DNA of 64,000 nucleotides from the NCBI GenBank assembly GCA_947650365.1, contig OX393555.1:83271995-83335994 (forward strand). The letters are read 5' to 3'. Below the pieces are notes generated by a model. It worked only from the letters and a program-made list of their open reading frames with translations, did not search any database and was not told where the DNA came from. Positions 30,155 to 45,633 of this stretch are shown here, piece after piece. Within the stretch, counting starts at the first letter, position 1; each line of letters begins with the position of its first letter. The DNA is from Chamaelirium japonicum. Taxonomy: Eukaryota > Streptophyta > Magnoliopsida > Liliales > Melanthiaceae. The translations under genes were made by a program, and so were the position numbers.

Positions 30155-31093
30155 GCGAATGAATTGGATTGCATCGTACGAATGAATTAGAATGGTTACA
30201 TTCGTGCGAATGAATTAGAATGGATCGTACGAATGAATTAGAATGGATCGTATGAATGAATTAGAATGGATCGTACGAATGAATTAGAATGGATACATTT
30301 GTGCGATTGAGTTAGAATGGATTGTGCGAATGAATTAGAATGGATCGTACGAATAAATTAGAATGGATACATTCGTGCAAATGATTTAGAATTGATCGTA
30401 CGAATGAATTAGAACGGATCATACGAATGAATTAGAATGGATCGTACGAATGGATTAGAATATATCGTACAAATGGATTAGAACGCATTGTACGAATGAA
30501 TTAGAATAGATACATTTGTGCGAATGAATTAGATTGCATCATACGAATGAATTTGAATGGATCGGACGAATGAATTAGAATGGATCGTACGAATGAATTA
30601 GAATGGATCATAGGAATGAATTAGAATGGATCGTGCAAACGAATTAGAATAGATACATTCGTGCGAATGAATTAGAATAGATCGTTCGAATGAATTAGAA
30701 TGGATCGTACGAATGAAAATTAGAATGGATCGTACGAATGAATTACAATGGATCGTACGAATGAATTAGAATGGATACATTCGAGCGAATGAATTAGAAT
30801 GGATCGTACGAATGAATTAGAATGGATCATACGAGTGAATTAGAATGGATCATACGAATGAATTAGAATGGATCATACGAATGAATTAGAATGGTTCGTA
30901 TGAATGGATTAGAATGGATACATTCGAGCGAATGAATTAGAATAGACCGTAGGAATAAATTAGAATGGATCATACGAATAAATTATAATGGATCGTGCGA
31001 ATGAATTAGAATGGATTGTACGAATGAATTAGAATGGATACATTCCTGCGAATGAATTAGAATGGATCGGACGAATGAATTAGAATAGATCGT
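30155..31093 (+). repeat. satellite block, plus orientation
   Basis: Ends in the CGGACG/CGTACG flip cassette centred 31093/31094. Confidence 0.93.
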
Positions 31094-32442
31094 ACGATTC
31101 ATTCTAATTCATTCGTACGATCCATTCTAATGCATTCCTACGATCTATTCTAATTCATTCGCTCGAATGTATCCATTCTAATACATTCGTACGATTCATT
31201 CTAATTCATTCGTATGATCCATTCTAACTCATTCGTACGATCCATTCTAATTCATTCATATGATCCATTCTAATTCATTCGTACGATCCATTCTAATCCA
31301 TTCGTACGATCCATTCTAATTCATTCTCACAAATGTAACCTTTCTAATTCATTTGTACGATCCATTCTAATTCATTCCTACGATCCATTCTAATCCATTC
31401 GTACGATCCATTCTAATTCATTCGCACGAATGTAACTATTCTAATTCATTCGCACGATCCATTCTAATTCATTCCTATAATCCATTCTAATTCATTCCTA
31501 TAATCCATTCTAATTCATTCCTATAATCTATTCTAATTCATTCGCTCGAATGTATCCATTCTAATTCATTCATACGATCCATTATAATTCGTTCATACGA
31601 TCCATTCTAATTCATTCCTATGATCCATTCTAATTCATTCGTACGATCCATTCTAATTCATTTGCTCGAATGTATCCATTCTAATTCATTCGTACGATCC
31701 ATTCTAATTTGTTCATACGATTCATTCTAATTCGTTCGTACGATCCATTCTAATTCATTCGTACGATCCATTCTAATTCATTCGTACGATCCATTCTAAT
31801 TCATTCGCACAAATGTATCCATTCTAATTCATTTGTACGATCCATTCTAATTCATTCTCACAAATGTAACATTTCTAATTCATTTGTACGATCCATTCTA
31901 ATTCATTCGTACGATCCATTCTAATCCATTCGTACGATCCATTCTAATCCATTCGTACGATCCATTCTAATTCATTCGCACGAATGTAACCATTCTTATT
32001 CATTCGTACGATCCATTCTAATCCATTCGTACGCTCCATTCTAATCCATTCGTACGATCCATTCTAATCCATTCGTACGATCCATTCTAATTCATTCTCA
32101 CAAATATAACCTTTCTAATTCATTTGTGCGATCCATTCTAATCCATTCGTACGATCCATTCTAATTCATTCGTACGATCCATTCTAATTCATTCGCACAA
32201 TCCATTCTAATTCATTTGTACAAATGTATCCATTCTAATTCATTCGCACAATCCATTCTAATTCATTTGTACAAATGTATCCATTCTAATTCATTCGTAC
32301 GATCCATTCTAATTCATTCGTACGATCCATTCTAATTCATTCGCACAAATGCATCCATTCTAATTCATTCGTATGATCCATTCTAATTCATTCGCACGAT
32401 CCATTCGTACGATCCATTCTAATTCATTCGTATGATACATTC
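31094..32442 (-). repeat. satellite block, minus orientation
   Basis: Rich in TAATCCATTCG monomers and CTCACAAATGTAACC 28-bp monomers. The flip at about 32442 joins at TATGATACATTCGTGCG. Confidence 0.93.
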
Positions 32443-33310
32443 GTGCGAATGAATTAAAATGGATCGTACGAATGAATTAGAATGGATCGTGCGAATGAAT
32501 TAGAAAGGATCGTACGAATGAATTAGAATGGATCGTACGAACGAATTAGAATGGATCGTATAAACGAATTAGAATGGATAGTATGAATGAATTAGAATGG
32601 ATACATTCGAGCGAATGAATTAGAATGGACCGTGCGAATGAATTTGAATGGATTGTACGAATGAATTAGAATGGTTACATTCGTGAGAATGAATTAGAAT
32701 GGATCATACGAATGAATTAGAATGGATCATGCGAATGAATTTGAATGGATCGTACGAATGAATTAAAATGGCCATTCTAATTCATTCGCACAATCCATTC
32801 TAATTCATTTGTATGATCCATTTTAATTCATTCGCATGATCCATTCTAATTCATTCGTATGATACATTCGTGCGAATGAATTACGTACGATCCATTCTAA
32901 TTCATTCGTACGAACTAATTCATTCGTATGATCCATTCTAATTCATTCGCACGAATGTAACCATTCTAATTCATTCGTACGATCCATTCTAATTCATTCG
33001 TACGATCCATTCTAATTCATTCATACAATCCATTCTAATTCATTCGCACGATCCATTCTAATTCATTCGTATGATCCATTCTAATTCATTCCTATGATCT
33101 ATTCTAATTCAATCGCTCGAATTTATCCTTTCTAATTCATTCGTACAATCCATTCTAATTCATTCGCACGATCCATTCTAATTCATTCGTATAATCCATT
33201 CTAATTCATTCCTACGATCTATTCTAATTCATTCGCTCGAATGTATCCATTCTAATTCATTCGTACAATCCATTCTAATTCATTCGTACGATCCATTCTA
33301 ATTCATTCGC
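32443..33310. repeat. satellite mosaic with a micro-block
   Basis: Plus to 32771 (flip centred on TGGCCA), minus to about 32869, plus for only about 15 bp (CGTGCGAATGAATTA), then minus 32885-33310. The join at 33310 is non-palindromic. Confidence 0.88.
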
Positions 33311-36300
33311 AAATTAGAATGGATCGTACGAATGAATTAGAATGGATCATGCGAATAAATTTGAATAGATCGTACGAATGAATTAGAATGGATCATGCGA
33401 ATAAATTTGAATGGATCGTATGAATGAATTAGAATGGATCGAACGAATGAATTAGAATGGATACATTCGAGCGAATGAATTAGAATAGATCGTAGGAATG
33501 AATTAGAATGGATCATACGAATGAATTAGAATGGATCGTGCGAATGAATTAGAATGGATTATACGAATGAATTAGAACGGATCATACAAATGAATTAGAA
33601 TGGATCGTACGAACGAATTAGAATGGTTACACTCGTGCGAATAAATTAGAATGGATCGTACGAATGAATTAGAATGGATCCAACGAATGAATTAGAATGG
33701 ATACATTCGAGCGAATGAATTAGAATAGATCGTAGGAATGAATTAGAATGGATCATACGAATGAATTAGAATGGATCGTACGAACGAATTAGAATGGATC
33801 GTACGAATGAATTAGAATGGATACATTTGAGCGAATGAATTAGAATGGATCGTACGAATGAATTAGAATGGATCGTGCGAATGAATTAGAATGAATCGTA
33901 CGAATGCATTAGAATGGATCGTATGAACGAATTAGAATGGATCGTACAAATGAATTAGAATGGATGCATTCGAGCGAATGAATTAGAATGGATCGTACGA
34001 ATGAATTAGAATGGGTCGTGCGAATGAATTAGAATGGATCGTACGAATGAATTAGAATGGATCGTGCGAATGAATTAGAATCGATCGTACGAATGAATTA
34101 GAATGGATCGTACGAATGAATTAGATCGTACGAATGAATTAGAATGGATCATACGATTGAATTTGAATGGACCGTACGAATGAATTAGAATGGATACATT
34201 TGTGCGAATTAATTACAATGGATCGTACGAATGAATTAGAATGGATAGTACGAATTAATTAGAATGGATCGTACGAATGAATTAGAATGGATCGTACGAA
34301 TGAATTAGAATGGATACATTCGTGCGAATGAATTAGAATGGATCGTACGAATGAATTAGAATGGATCATGCGAATGAATTTGAATGGATCGTACGAATGA
34401 ATTAGAATGGATCGAACGAATGAATTAGAATGGATACATTCGAGCGAATGAATTAGAATAGATAGTAGGAATGAATTAGAATGGATCATATGAATGAATT
34501 AGAATGGATCGTGCGAATGAATTAGAATGATTCGTACGATTGAATTAGAATGGATCATACAAATGAATTTGAATGGATCATACGAATGAATTAAAATGGA
34601 TACATTCGTACGAATGAATTAGAATTGATCATACGAATGAATTAGAATGGATCGTACGAATGAATTAGAATGGATCATGCGAATGAATTTGAATGGATCG
34701 TACGAATGAATTAGAAGGGATCGAACGAATGAATTAGAATAGAAACATTCGAGCGAATGAATTAGAATAGATCATAGGAATGAATTAGAATGGATCGTAC
34801 GAATGAATTAGAATAGATCATACGAATGAATTAGAATGGATCGTACGAATGAATTAGAATGGATCGTACGAATGAATTAGAATGGATCATATGAATGAAT
34901 TAGAATGGTTACATTCGTGCGAATGAATTAGAATGGATCGTACAAATAGATTAGAATGGATCATACCAATGGATTAGAACGCATGAATTAGAATGGATCG
35001 TACGAATGAATTAGAATGGATCATACGAATGAATTAGAATGGATAATACGAATGAATAAGAATGGATCGTACGAATGAATTAGAATGGATCATACGAATG
35101 AATTTGAATGGATCGTACAAATGAATTAGAATGGATCGTGCGAATGAATTAGAATGGATCGAATGAATGAATTAGAATGGATCGTACGAATGAATTAGAA
35201 TGGATCGTACGAATGAATTAGAATGGATCGCACGAATGAATTAGAATGGATTGTGCGAATGAATTAGAATGGATCGTATGAATGAATAAGAATAGATCGT
35301 ACGAATGAATTAGAATGGATCGTGCAAATGAATTAGTATGGATACATTCGTGCGAATGAATTAGAATGGATCGTGCGAATGAATTAGAATGGATCGTACG
35401 AATGAATTAGAATGGATATATTTGAACGAATAAATTAGAATGGATCATACGAATGAATTAGAATGGATCGTACGAATGAATTAGAATGGATAGTGCGAAT
35501 GAATTAGAATGGATCGTACGAATGAATAAGAATGGATCATACGAATGAATTAGAATGGATCGTGCAAATGAATTAAAATGGATACATTCGTGCGAATGAA
35601 TTACAATGGATCGTGGGAATGAATTAGAATGGATCGTACGAATGAATTAGAATGGATATATTTGAACGAATAAATTAGAATGGATCATACGAATGAATTA
35701 GAATGGATCGTACGAATGAATTAGAATGGATCGTTTTATTGAACTAGAATAGATCGTACGAATGAATTAGATCGTACGAATGAATTAGAATGGATCGTAC
35801 GAATGAATTAAAATGGATCGTACAAATGAATTAGAATAGATCATAGAAATGAATTAGAATGGATTGTGCGAATGAATTAGAATAGATTGTACAAATGAAT
35901 TAGAATGGATACATACAAATGAATTAGAAAGGTTACATTCGTGAGAATGGATTAGAATGGATCGTAGGAATCAATTAGAATGGATCGTACGAATGAATTA
36001 GAATGGATCGTACGAATGAATTAGAATGGATCGTGCGAATGAATTAGAATGAATCGTACGAATGCATTAGAATGGATACATTCGTGCGAATGAATTAGAA
36101 TGGATCGTACGAATTAATTAGAATGGATCGTGCGAATGAATTAGAATGGATCATACGAATGAATTAGAATGGATCGTGCGAATGAATTAGAATGGATCGT
36201 GCGAATGAATTAGAATGGATCGTACGAATGAATTAGAATGGATCGTACAAATGAATTAGAAAGGTTACATTCGAGCGAATGAATTAGAATGGATCGTACG

Positions 36301-36463
36301 AATGAATTAGAATGGATCGTGCGAATGAATTAGAATGGATCGTGTGAATAAATTAGAATGGATCGCGCGAATGAATTAGAATGGATCGTACGAATGAATT
36401 AGAATGGATCGTACAAATAAATTAGAAAGGTAACATTTGTGAGAATGAATTAGAATGGATCGT
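33311..36463 (+). repeat. satellite block, plus orientation
   Basis: About 3.15 kb without a flip, with both monomer classes and TTTGAATGG markers. Flip centred 36463/36464. Confidence 0.94.
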
Positions 36464-38845
36464 ATGATTCATTCTAATTCATTCGTACGATCCATTCAAA
36501 TTCATTCGCACGATCCATTCTAATTCATTCGCATGATCCATTCTAATTCATTCGTACGATCCATTCTAATTCATTCGCACGATCCATTCTAATTCATTCG
36601 TACGATCTATTCTAATTCAATCGCACGAATGTATCCATTCTAATACATTCGTACGATTCATTCTAATTCATTCGCACGATCCATTCTAATTCATTCGTAT
36701 GATCCATTCTTATTCATTCGTCCGATCCATTCTAATTCATTCGCACGAATGTATCCATTCTAATTCATTCGTACAATCCATTCTAATTCATTCGCACGAT
36801 CCATTCTAATTCATTCGTATGATCCATTTTAATTCATTCCTACAATCTATTCTAATTCATTCGCTCAAATGTATCCATTCTAATTCATTCGTATGATCCA
36901 TTCTAATTCATTCGTACGATCCATTCTAATTCATTTGTACGATCCATTCTAATTCATTCGTATGATCCATTCTAACTCATTTGTATGATCCATTCTAATT
37001 CATTCTCACGAATGTAACCTTTCTAATTCATTTGTATGATCCATTCTAATTCATTCGTACGATCCATTCTAATCCATTCGTATGATCCATTCTAATCCAT
37101 TCGTACGATCCATTCTAATTCATTCGTACGATACGTTCGAGCGATCCATTCTAATTCATTTGCACGATCTATTCTAATTCATTCCTATGATCCATTCTAA
37201 TTCATTCATACGATCCATTCTAATTCATTCGCTCGAATGTATCCATTCTAATTCATTCGTACGATCCATTCTAATTCGTTCATCCGATCCATTCTAATTC
37301 GTTTGTACGATCCATTCTAATTCGTTCGTACGATCCATTCTAATTCATTCGCACGATCTATTCTAATTCATTCGTACGATCCATTCTAATCCATTTGTAT
37401 GATCAATTCTAATTCATTCGCATGATCCATTCTAATTTATTCTCACGAATGTATCCTTTCTAATTCATTTGTATGATCCATTCTAATTCATTCGTATGAT
37501 CCATTCTAATCCATTCGTACGATCCATTCTAATTCAATTCGTGCAATCCATTCAAATTCATTCGCACAAATGTATCCATTCTAATTCATTCGTATGATCC
37601 ATTCTAATTCATTCGCATGAATGTATCCATTCTAATGCATTCGTACGATCCATTCTAATTCATTCATATGATCCATTCTAATTCATTCGTATGATTAATT
37701 CTATTTCATTCGCACGATCCATTCTAATTCATTCGTACGATCTAATTCATTCGTATGATCCATTCTAATTCATTCGTACGATCAATTCTAATTCATTCGC
37801 ACGATCCATTCTAATTCATTTGTATGAATGTATCCATTCTAATTTATTCGTACGATCCAGTCTAATTCATTCGTATGATCCATTCTAATTCATTCGCACG
37901 AATATATCCATTCTAATTCATTCGTACGATCCTTTCTAATTCATTCGCACGATCCATTCTAATTCTTTCATATGATCCATTCTAATTCATTCGCACGAAT
38001 GTATCCATTCTAGTTCATTCGTACGCTCCATTGTAATTCATTCGTACACTCCATTCTTATTCATCGCACAAATGTATCCATTCTAATTTATTCGTACGAT
38101 CCATTCAAATTCAATCGTATGATCCATTCTAATTCATTCGCACGATCAATTCTAATTCATTCGTCCGATCCATTCTAATTCATTCGCACGAATGTATCCA
38201 TTCTAATTCATTCATACGATCCATTCTAATTCATTCGCGCGATCCATTCTAACTCATTCGGTGGAACCATTCTAATTCATTCGTACGATCCATTCTAATT
38301 CATTCGCATGATCCATTCTAATTTATTCGTACGATCCATTCTAATTCATTCGTACGATCTATTCTAATTCATTTGCATGATCCATTCTAATTCATTCGTA
38401 TGATCCATTCTAATTCATTCGTACAATCCATTCAAATTCATTCGTACGATGCAATCTAATTCAGTCGCACAAATGTATCTATTCTAATTCATTCGTACAA
38501 TGCGTTCTAATCCATTCGTACGATCCATTCTAATTCATTCGTATGATCAATTCTAATTCATTCGCACGATCCATTATAATTCATTCGTACGATCCATTAT
38601 AATTCATTCGCACGAATATATCCATTATAATTCATTCGCACGATCCATTCTAATTCATTCGTACGATTCATTCTAATTCATTCACATGATCCATTCTAAT
38701 TCATTCGTACGATCCATTCTAATTCATTCTCACGAATGTAACCTTTCTAATTTATTCCTATGATCCATTCTAATTCATTCGTATGATCCATTCTAATTCA
38801 TTCGCTCGAATGTATCCATTCTAATTCATTCGTACGATACATTCG
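36464..38845 (-). repeat. satellite block, minus orientation
   Basis: About 2.4 kb. Ends at CGATACATTCGAGCG near 38845. Confidence 0.94.
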
Positions 38846-40240
38846 AGCGAATGAATTAGAATGGATCGTACGAATGAATTAGAATGAATCGTACGATCCA
38901 TTCTAATTCATTCGTCCGATCCATTCTAATTCATTCGCACGAATGTATCCATTCTAATTCATTCGTACAATCCATTCTAATTCATTCGCACGATCCATTC
39001 AAATTCATTCGTACGATGCAATCTAATTCATTCGCACAAATGTATCTATTCTAATTCATTCGTACAATGCGTTCTAATCCATTCGTACGATCCATTCTAA
39101 TCTATTCGTACGATCCATTCTAATCCATTCGTACGATCCATTCTAATTCATTCGTTCGATCCATTCTAATTCATTTGTACGATCCATTGTAATTCATTCG
39201 CACAAATGTATCCATTTTAATTCATTCGTACGATCCATTCTAATTTATTCGTACGATCCATTCTAATTCATTCGCACGAATGTAACCATTCAAATTCATT
39301 CGTACGATATATTCTAATTCATTCCTACGATCCATTCTAATTCATTCGCACGAATGTATCCATTCTAATTCATTTGCACGATTTATTCTAATTCATTCGT
39401 GCAAATGAATAAGAATGGATCGTACGAATGAATTAGAATGGATCATACGAATAAATTAATTCATTCACATGATGTATTCTAATTAATTCGTACGATCTAT
39501 TCCAATTCATTCGTACGATCCATTTTAATTCATTCGCATGATCAATTCTAATTCATTCGTATGATACATTCATACGACTGAATTAGAATGGATTGTACGA
39601 ATGAATTAGAATTGATCATACAAATGAATTAGAATTGATCGTACGAATGAATTAGAATGGATCGTGCGTACGATCCATTCTTATTCATTCGTACGATCTT
39701 TTCTAATTCATTCGCATGATCCATTCTAATTCATTCGTACGATCCATTCTAATTCATTCGTACAATCCATTCAAATTCATTCGTACGATCCTTTCTAATT
39801 TATTCACACGATCCATTCTTATTCTTTCATATGATCCATTCTAATTCATTCATACGATCCATTCTAATTCATTCGTATGATCAATTCTAATTCATTCGCA
39901 CGATCCATTCTAATTCATTCGTACGATCTATTCTAATTCATTCGTACGATTCATTTGTACCATCTATTTCATATGATCCATTCTAATTCATTCGCACGGA
40001 TGTAATCATTCTAGTTCATTCGTACGATCCATTTTAATTCATTCCTACGATCCATTCTAATTTATTCGCACGAATATATCCATCCTAATTCATTCGTATG
40101 ATCCATTCTAATTCATTCCTATGATCTATTCTAATTCATTCGTTCGAATGTATCCATTCTAATTCATTCGTTCGATCCATTCTAATTCATTCGTACGATC
40201 CATTCAAATTCATTCGCATGATCCATTCTAATTCATTCGT
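38846..40240. repeat. satellite mosaic with short plus blocks
   Basis: Plus 38846-38892 (47 bp), minus to 39400, plus to 39457, minus to 39570, plus to 39668, minus to 40240. The flip at 38892 is a CGTCCG-class copy. The flip at 39570 carries the CATACGACTG mark. Confidence 0.9.
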
Positions 40241-41537
40241 GCGAATGAATTAGAATCGATCGTACGAAAGAATTAGAATGGATCGTACGAATGAATTAGA
40301 TCGTACGAATGAATTAGAATGGATCGTACGAATGAATTAAAATGGATACATTCTTACGACAGAATTAGAATGGATCGTGCAAATTAATTAGAATGGATCG
40401 TACGAATGAATTTGAATGGATACATTTGTGCGAGTGAATCTGAATGGATTGTATGAATGAATTACAATGGATCGTGCAAATCAATTAGAATGGATACATT
40501 TGAGCGAATGAATTAGAATGGATCGTACGAATGAATTAGAATGGTTACATTCGTGCGAATGAATTAGAATGGATCGTACGAATGGATTAGAATGGATCGT
40601 ACGAATGGATTAGAATGGATCGTACGAATGAATTAGAAAGGTTACATTTGTGAGAATGAATTAGAATGGATCGTACGAATGGATTAGACTGGATCGTACG
40701 AATGGATTAGAATGGATCGTACGAATGGATTAGAATGGATTGTATGAATGAATTAGAATGGATCATACAAATGAATTAGAAAGGTTACATTCGTGAGAAT
40801 GAATTAGAATGGATCGTACGAATGAATTAGAATGGATCATGCGAATGAATTTGAATGGATCGTATGAATGAATTAGAATGGATCGAAGGAATGAATAAGA
40901 ATGGATCGTATGAACGAATTAGAATGGATCGTACGAATGAATTAGAATTGATACATTCGAGCGAATGAATTAGAATGTATCGTACGAATGAATTAGAATG
41001 GATCATAGGAATGAATTAGAATGAATCGTACGAATGCATTAGAATGGATACATTCGTGAGAATGAATTTGAATGGATCGTACGAATGAATTAGAATGGAT
41101 CGTACAAATAAATTAGAAAGGTTACATTCGTGAGAATGAATTAGAATGGATCATACGAATGAATTAGAATGGATCATGCGAATAAATTTGAATGGATCGT
41201 ACGAATGAATTAAAATGGATCGAACGAATGAATTAGAATGGATACATTCGAGCGAATGAATTAGAATAGATCGTAGGAATGAATTAGAATGGATCGTGCG
41301 AATGAATTAGAATGAATCGTACGAATGAATTAGAATGGATCGTACAAATGAATTAGAATGGATACATTCGTGCGAATGAATTAGAATGGATCGTACGAAT
41401 GAATTAGAATGGATCGTGCGAGTGAATAAGAATGGATCGTGCGAATGAATTAGAATGGATTGTACGAATGAATTAGAATGGATACATTCGTGCGAATGAA
41501 TTAGAATGGATCGGACGAATGAATTAGAATGGATCGT
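40241..41537 (+). repeat. satellite block, plus orientation
   Basis: Holds two GGTTACATTCGTGAG cassettes (from about 40783 and 41119). Ends in a CGGACG-marked flip at 41537. Confidence 0.93.
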
Positions 41538-42533
41538 ACAATTCATTCTAATTCGTTCGTACGATCCATTTTAATTCATTCGTATGATCCATTCTAACTT
41601 ATTCGGTGGATCCATTCTAATTCATTCGTACGATCCATTCTAATTCATTCGCACTATCCATTCTAATTTATTCGCACGATCTATTCTAATTCATTCGTAC
41701 GATCCATTCTAATTCATTCGCACAAATGTATCCATTCTAATTCATTTGTACGATCCATTCTAATTCATTCGTACAATGAGTTCTAATCCATTCGTACGAT
41801 CCATTCTAATTCATTCCTATGATCCATTCTAATTCATTTGTACGATCCATTCTAATTCATTCACTCGAATATATCCATTCTAATTCGTTCGTACGATCCA
41901 TTCTAATTCGTTCATTCGATACATTCTAATTCATTCGTTCGATCCATTCTAATTCATTCGTACGATCCATTCAAATTCATTCGTATGATCCATTCTAATT
42001 CATTCGTACGATCCATTCTAATTCATTCTCACGAATGTAACCTTTCTAATTCATTTGTATGATCCATTATAATTCATTCGTACGATCCATTCCAATCCAT
42101 TCGTACGATCCATTCTAATCCATTCGTACGATCCATTCTAATCCATTCGTATGATCCATTCTAATTCATTCTCACAGATGTAACTTTTCTAATTCATTTG
42201 TACGATCCATTCTAATCCATTCGAACGATCCATTCTTATCCATTCTAATTCATTCGCACGAATGTAACCATTCTAATTCTTTCGTACGATCCATTCTAAT
42301 TCATTTGCTCAAATGTATCCATTCTAATTCATTTGCACGATCTATTCTAAAATTCATACGATCCATTCTAATTCATTCATATGATCCATTCTAATTCATT
42401 CCTACGATCTATTCTAATTCATTCGCTCGAATTTATCCATTCTAATTCATTCGTTCGATCCATTCTAATTCATTCGTATGACCCATTCTAACTCATTCGG
42501 TGGATCCATTCTAATTCGTTCGTATGATCCATT
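41538..42533 (-). repeat. satellite block, minus orientation
   Basis: Includes a reverse cassette copy with CCATTCAAATTC at about 41965-42060. Ends at GATCCATTAGAATGG near 42533. Confidence 0.93.
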
Positions 42534-43048
42534 AGAATGGATCGTACGAATGGATTAGAATGGATCGTACGAATGAATTAGAATGGATCATACAAATGAA
42601 TTAGAAAGGTTACATTCGTGAGAATGAGTTAGAATGGATCGTACGAATGAATTAGAATGGATCATGCGAATGAATTTGAATGGATCGTACGAATGAATTA
42701 GAATGGATCAAACGAATGAATTAGAATGGTTACATTCAAGCGAATGAATTAGAATGGATCGTAGGAATGAATTAGAATAGATCATACGAATGAATTAGAA
42801 CGGATCGTACGAACGAATTAGAATGGATCGTACGAACGAATTTGAATGGATCGTATGAACGAATTAGAATGGATCGTACGAATGAATTAGAATGATTACA
42901 TTCGAGCGAATGAATTAGAATGGATCGTACGAATGAATTAGAATGGATCATAGGAATAAATTAGAATGGATCGTGCAAATGAATTAGAATGGATACATTC
43001 GTGCGAATGAATTAGAATGGATCGGACGAATGAATTAGAATGGATCGT
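42534..43048 (+). repeat. satellite block, plus orientation
   Basis: Carries a GGTTACATTCGTGAG cassette from about 42608 and ends in the CGGACG/CGTACG flip cassette centred 43048/43049. Confidence 0.93.
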
Positions 43049-45633
43049 ACGATTCATTCTAATTCATTCGTACGATCCATTCTAATGCATTCATACGATT
43101 CATTCTAATTCATTCGTACGATCCATTCTAATTCATTCGCACGAATGTAACCATTCTAATTCATTCGTACGATCCATTCTAATTCATTCCTATGATCCAT
43201 TCTAATTCATTCGCACGAATGTATCCATTCTAATTCATTTGCACGATCCATTCTAATTTATTCCTATTATCCATTCTAATTCATTCGTACGATCCATTCT
43301 AATTCATTCTCACGAATGTAACCTTTCTAATTCATTTGTATGATCCATTCTAATTCATTCGTACGATCCATTCTAATCTATTCGTACGATCCATTCTAAT
43401 TCATTCGTACGATCCATTCTAATTCATTCTCACAAATGTAACCTTTCTAATTCAGTTGTACGATGCATTCTAATTCATTCGTACGATCCATTCTAATCCA
43501 TTCGTACGATCCATTCTAATTCATTCGTATGATCCATTCTAATTCATTCGCACGAATGTATCCATTCTAATTCATTCGTACGATCCATTCTAATTCATTC
43601 GTATGATTCATTTTAATTCATTCGCACGATACATTCTAATTCATTCCTACGATCTATTCTAATTCATTCGCTCAAATGTATCCATTCTAATTTATTCGTT
43701 CGATCCATTTTAATTCATTCGTACGATCTATTAAAATTCATTCGCATGATCCATTCTAATTCATTCGTACGATCCATTCTAATTTATTCTCACGAATGTA
43801 ACCTTTCTAATTTATTTGTATGATCCATTCTAATTCATTCGTACGATCCATTCAAATTCATTCGCACAAATGTATCCATTCTAATGCATTCGTACGATTC
43901 ATTCTAATTCATTCACACGATCCCTTCTAATTCATTCGTACGATCTATTCTAATTCATTCGCACGATCCATTCTAATTCATTCGTACGATCCATTCTAAT
44001 TCATTCGCACGATCCATTCTAATTCATTCGTACGATCCATTCTAATTCATTCGCACGAATGTATCCATTCTAATGCATTCGTATGATCCATTCTAATCCA
44101 TTCGTACGATCCATTCTAATTCATTCGTACGATCCATTCTAATTCATTCTCACAAATGTAACCTTTCTAATTCATTTGTACGATCCATTCTATTTCATTC
44201 GTACGATCCATTCTAATCCATTCATACGATCCATTCTAATTCATTCGCACGAATGTAACCATTCTAATTCATTCGTACGATCCATTCTAATTCATTCCTA
44301 CGATCCATTCTAATTTATTCGCACGAATGTATCCATTCTAATTCATTTGCACGATCCATTCTAATTCATTCCTATGATCCATTCTAATTCATTCGTACAA
44401 TCCATTCTAATTCATTTGCTCGAGTGTATCCATTCTAATTCATTCGCACGATCCATTCTAATTCATTCGTACGATCCATTCTAATTCATTCGTACGATCC
44501 ATTGTAATTCATTCATGCCATCCATTCAGATTCATTCGCACAAATGTATCCATTCAAATTCATTCGTACGATCCATTCTAATTAATTCGCACGATCCATT
44601 CTAATTCATTCTCACGAATGTAACCTTTCTAATTCATTTGTATGATCCATTCTAATTCATTCGTACGATCCATTCTAATACATTCGTACGATCCATTCTA
44701 ATCCATTCGTACGATCCATTCTAATTCATTCGTACGATATATTCTAATTCATTCTCACAAATGTAACGTTTCTAATTCATTTGTACGATCCATTCTAATT
44801 CATTTGTACGATCCATTCTAATCCATTCGTACGATCCATTCTAATATATTCGTACGATCCATTCCAATTCATTCGCGCGAATGTAACCATCTAATTCATT
44901 CGTACGATCCATTCTAATTCATTCGTACGATCCATTCTAATTCATTTGTACGAATGTATCCATTCAAATTCATTCGCACGATCCATTCTAATTAATTCGC
45001 ACGATCCATTCTAATTCACTCCTATGATCCATTCTAATTCATTCGTACGATCCATTCTAATTTATTCGCACAAATGTATCCATTCCAATTCATTCGTACG
45101 ATCCATTCTAATTCATTCGTACGATCCATTCTAATTCATTCGCACGATTCATTATAATTCATTCGCACGATCCATTCTAATTCATTCCTACGATCTATTC
45201 TAATTCATTCGTACGATCCATTCTAATTCATTCGCACGATCCATTCAAATTCATTCGCACGATCCATTCTAATTCATCGCACAAATGTATCCATTCTAAT
45301 TCATTCGTACGATCCATTCTAATCTATTCGTACGATCCATTCTAATCCATTCGTACGATCCATTATAATCCATTCGTACGATCCATTCTAATTCATTCTC
45401 ACAAATGTAACCTTTCTAATTCATTTGTACGATCCATTCTAATTCATTCGTATGATCCATTCTAATCCATTCGTCCGATCCATTCTAATTCATTCGCACG
45501 AATGTAACCATTCTAATTCATTCGTACGATCCATTCTAATTCATTCCTACGATCCATTCTAATTCATTCGCACGAATGTATCCATTCTAATTCATTTGTA
45601 CGATCCATTCTAATTCATTCCTATGATACATTC
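43049..45633 (-). repeat. satellite block, minus orientation
   Basis: About 2.6 kb. The return flip near 45633 carries ATACATTCATACGACTG, as at 39570 and 23611. Confidence 0.94.
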
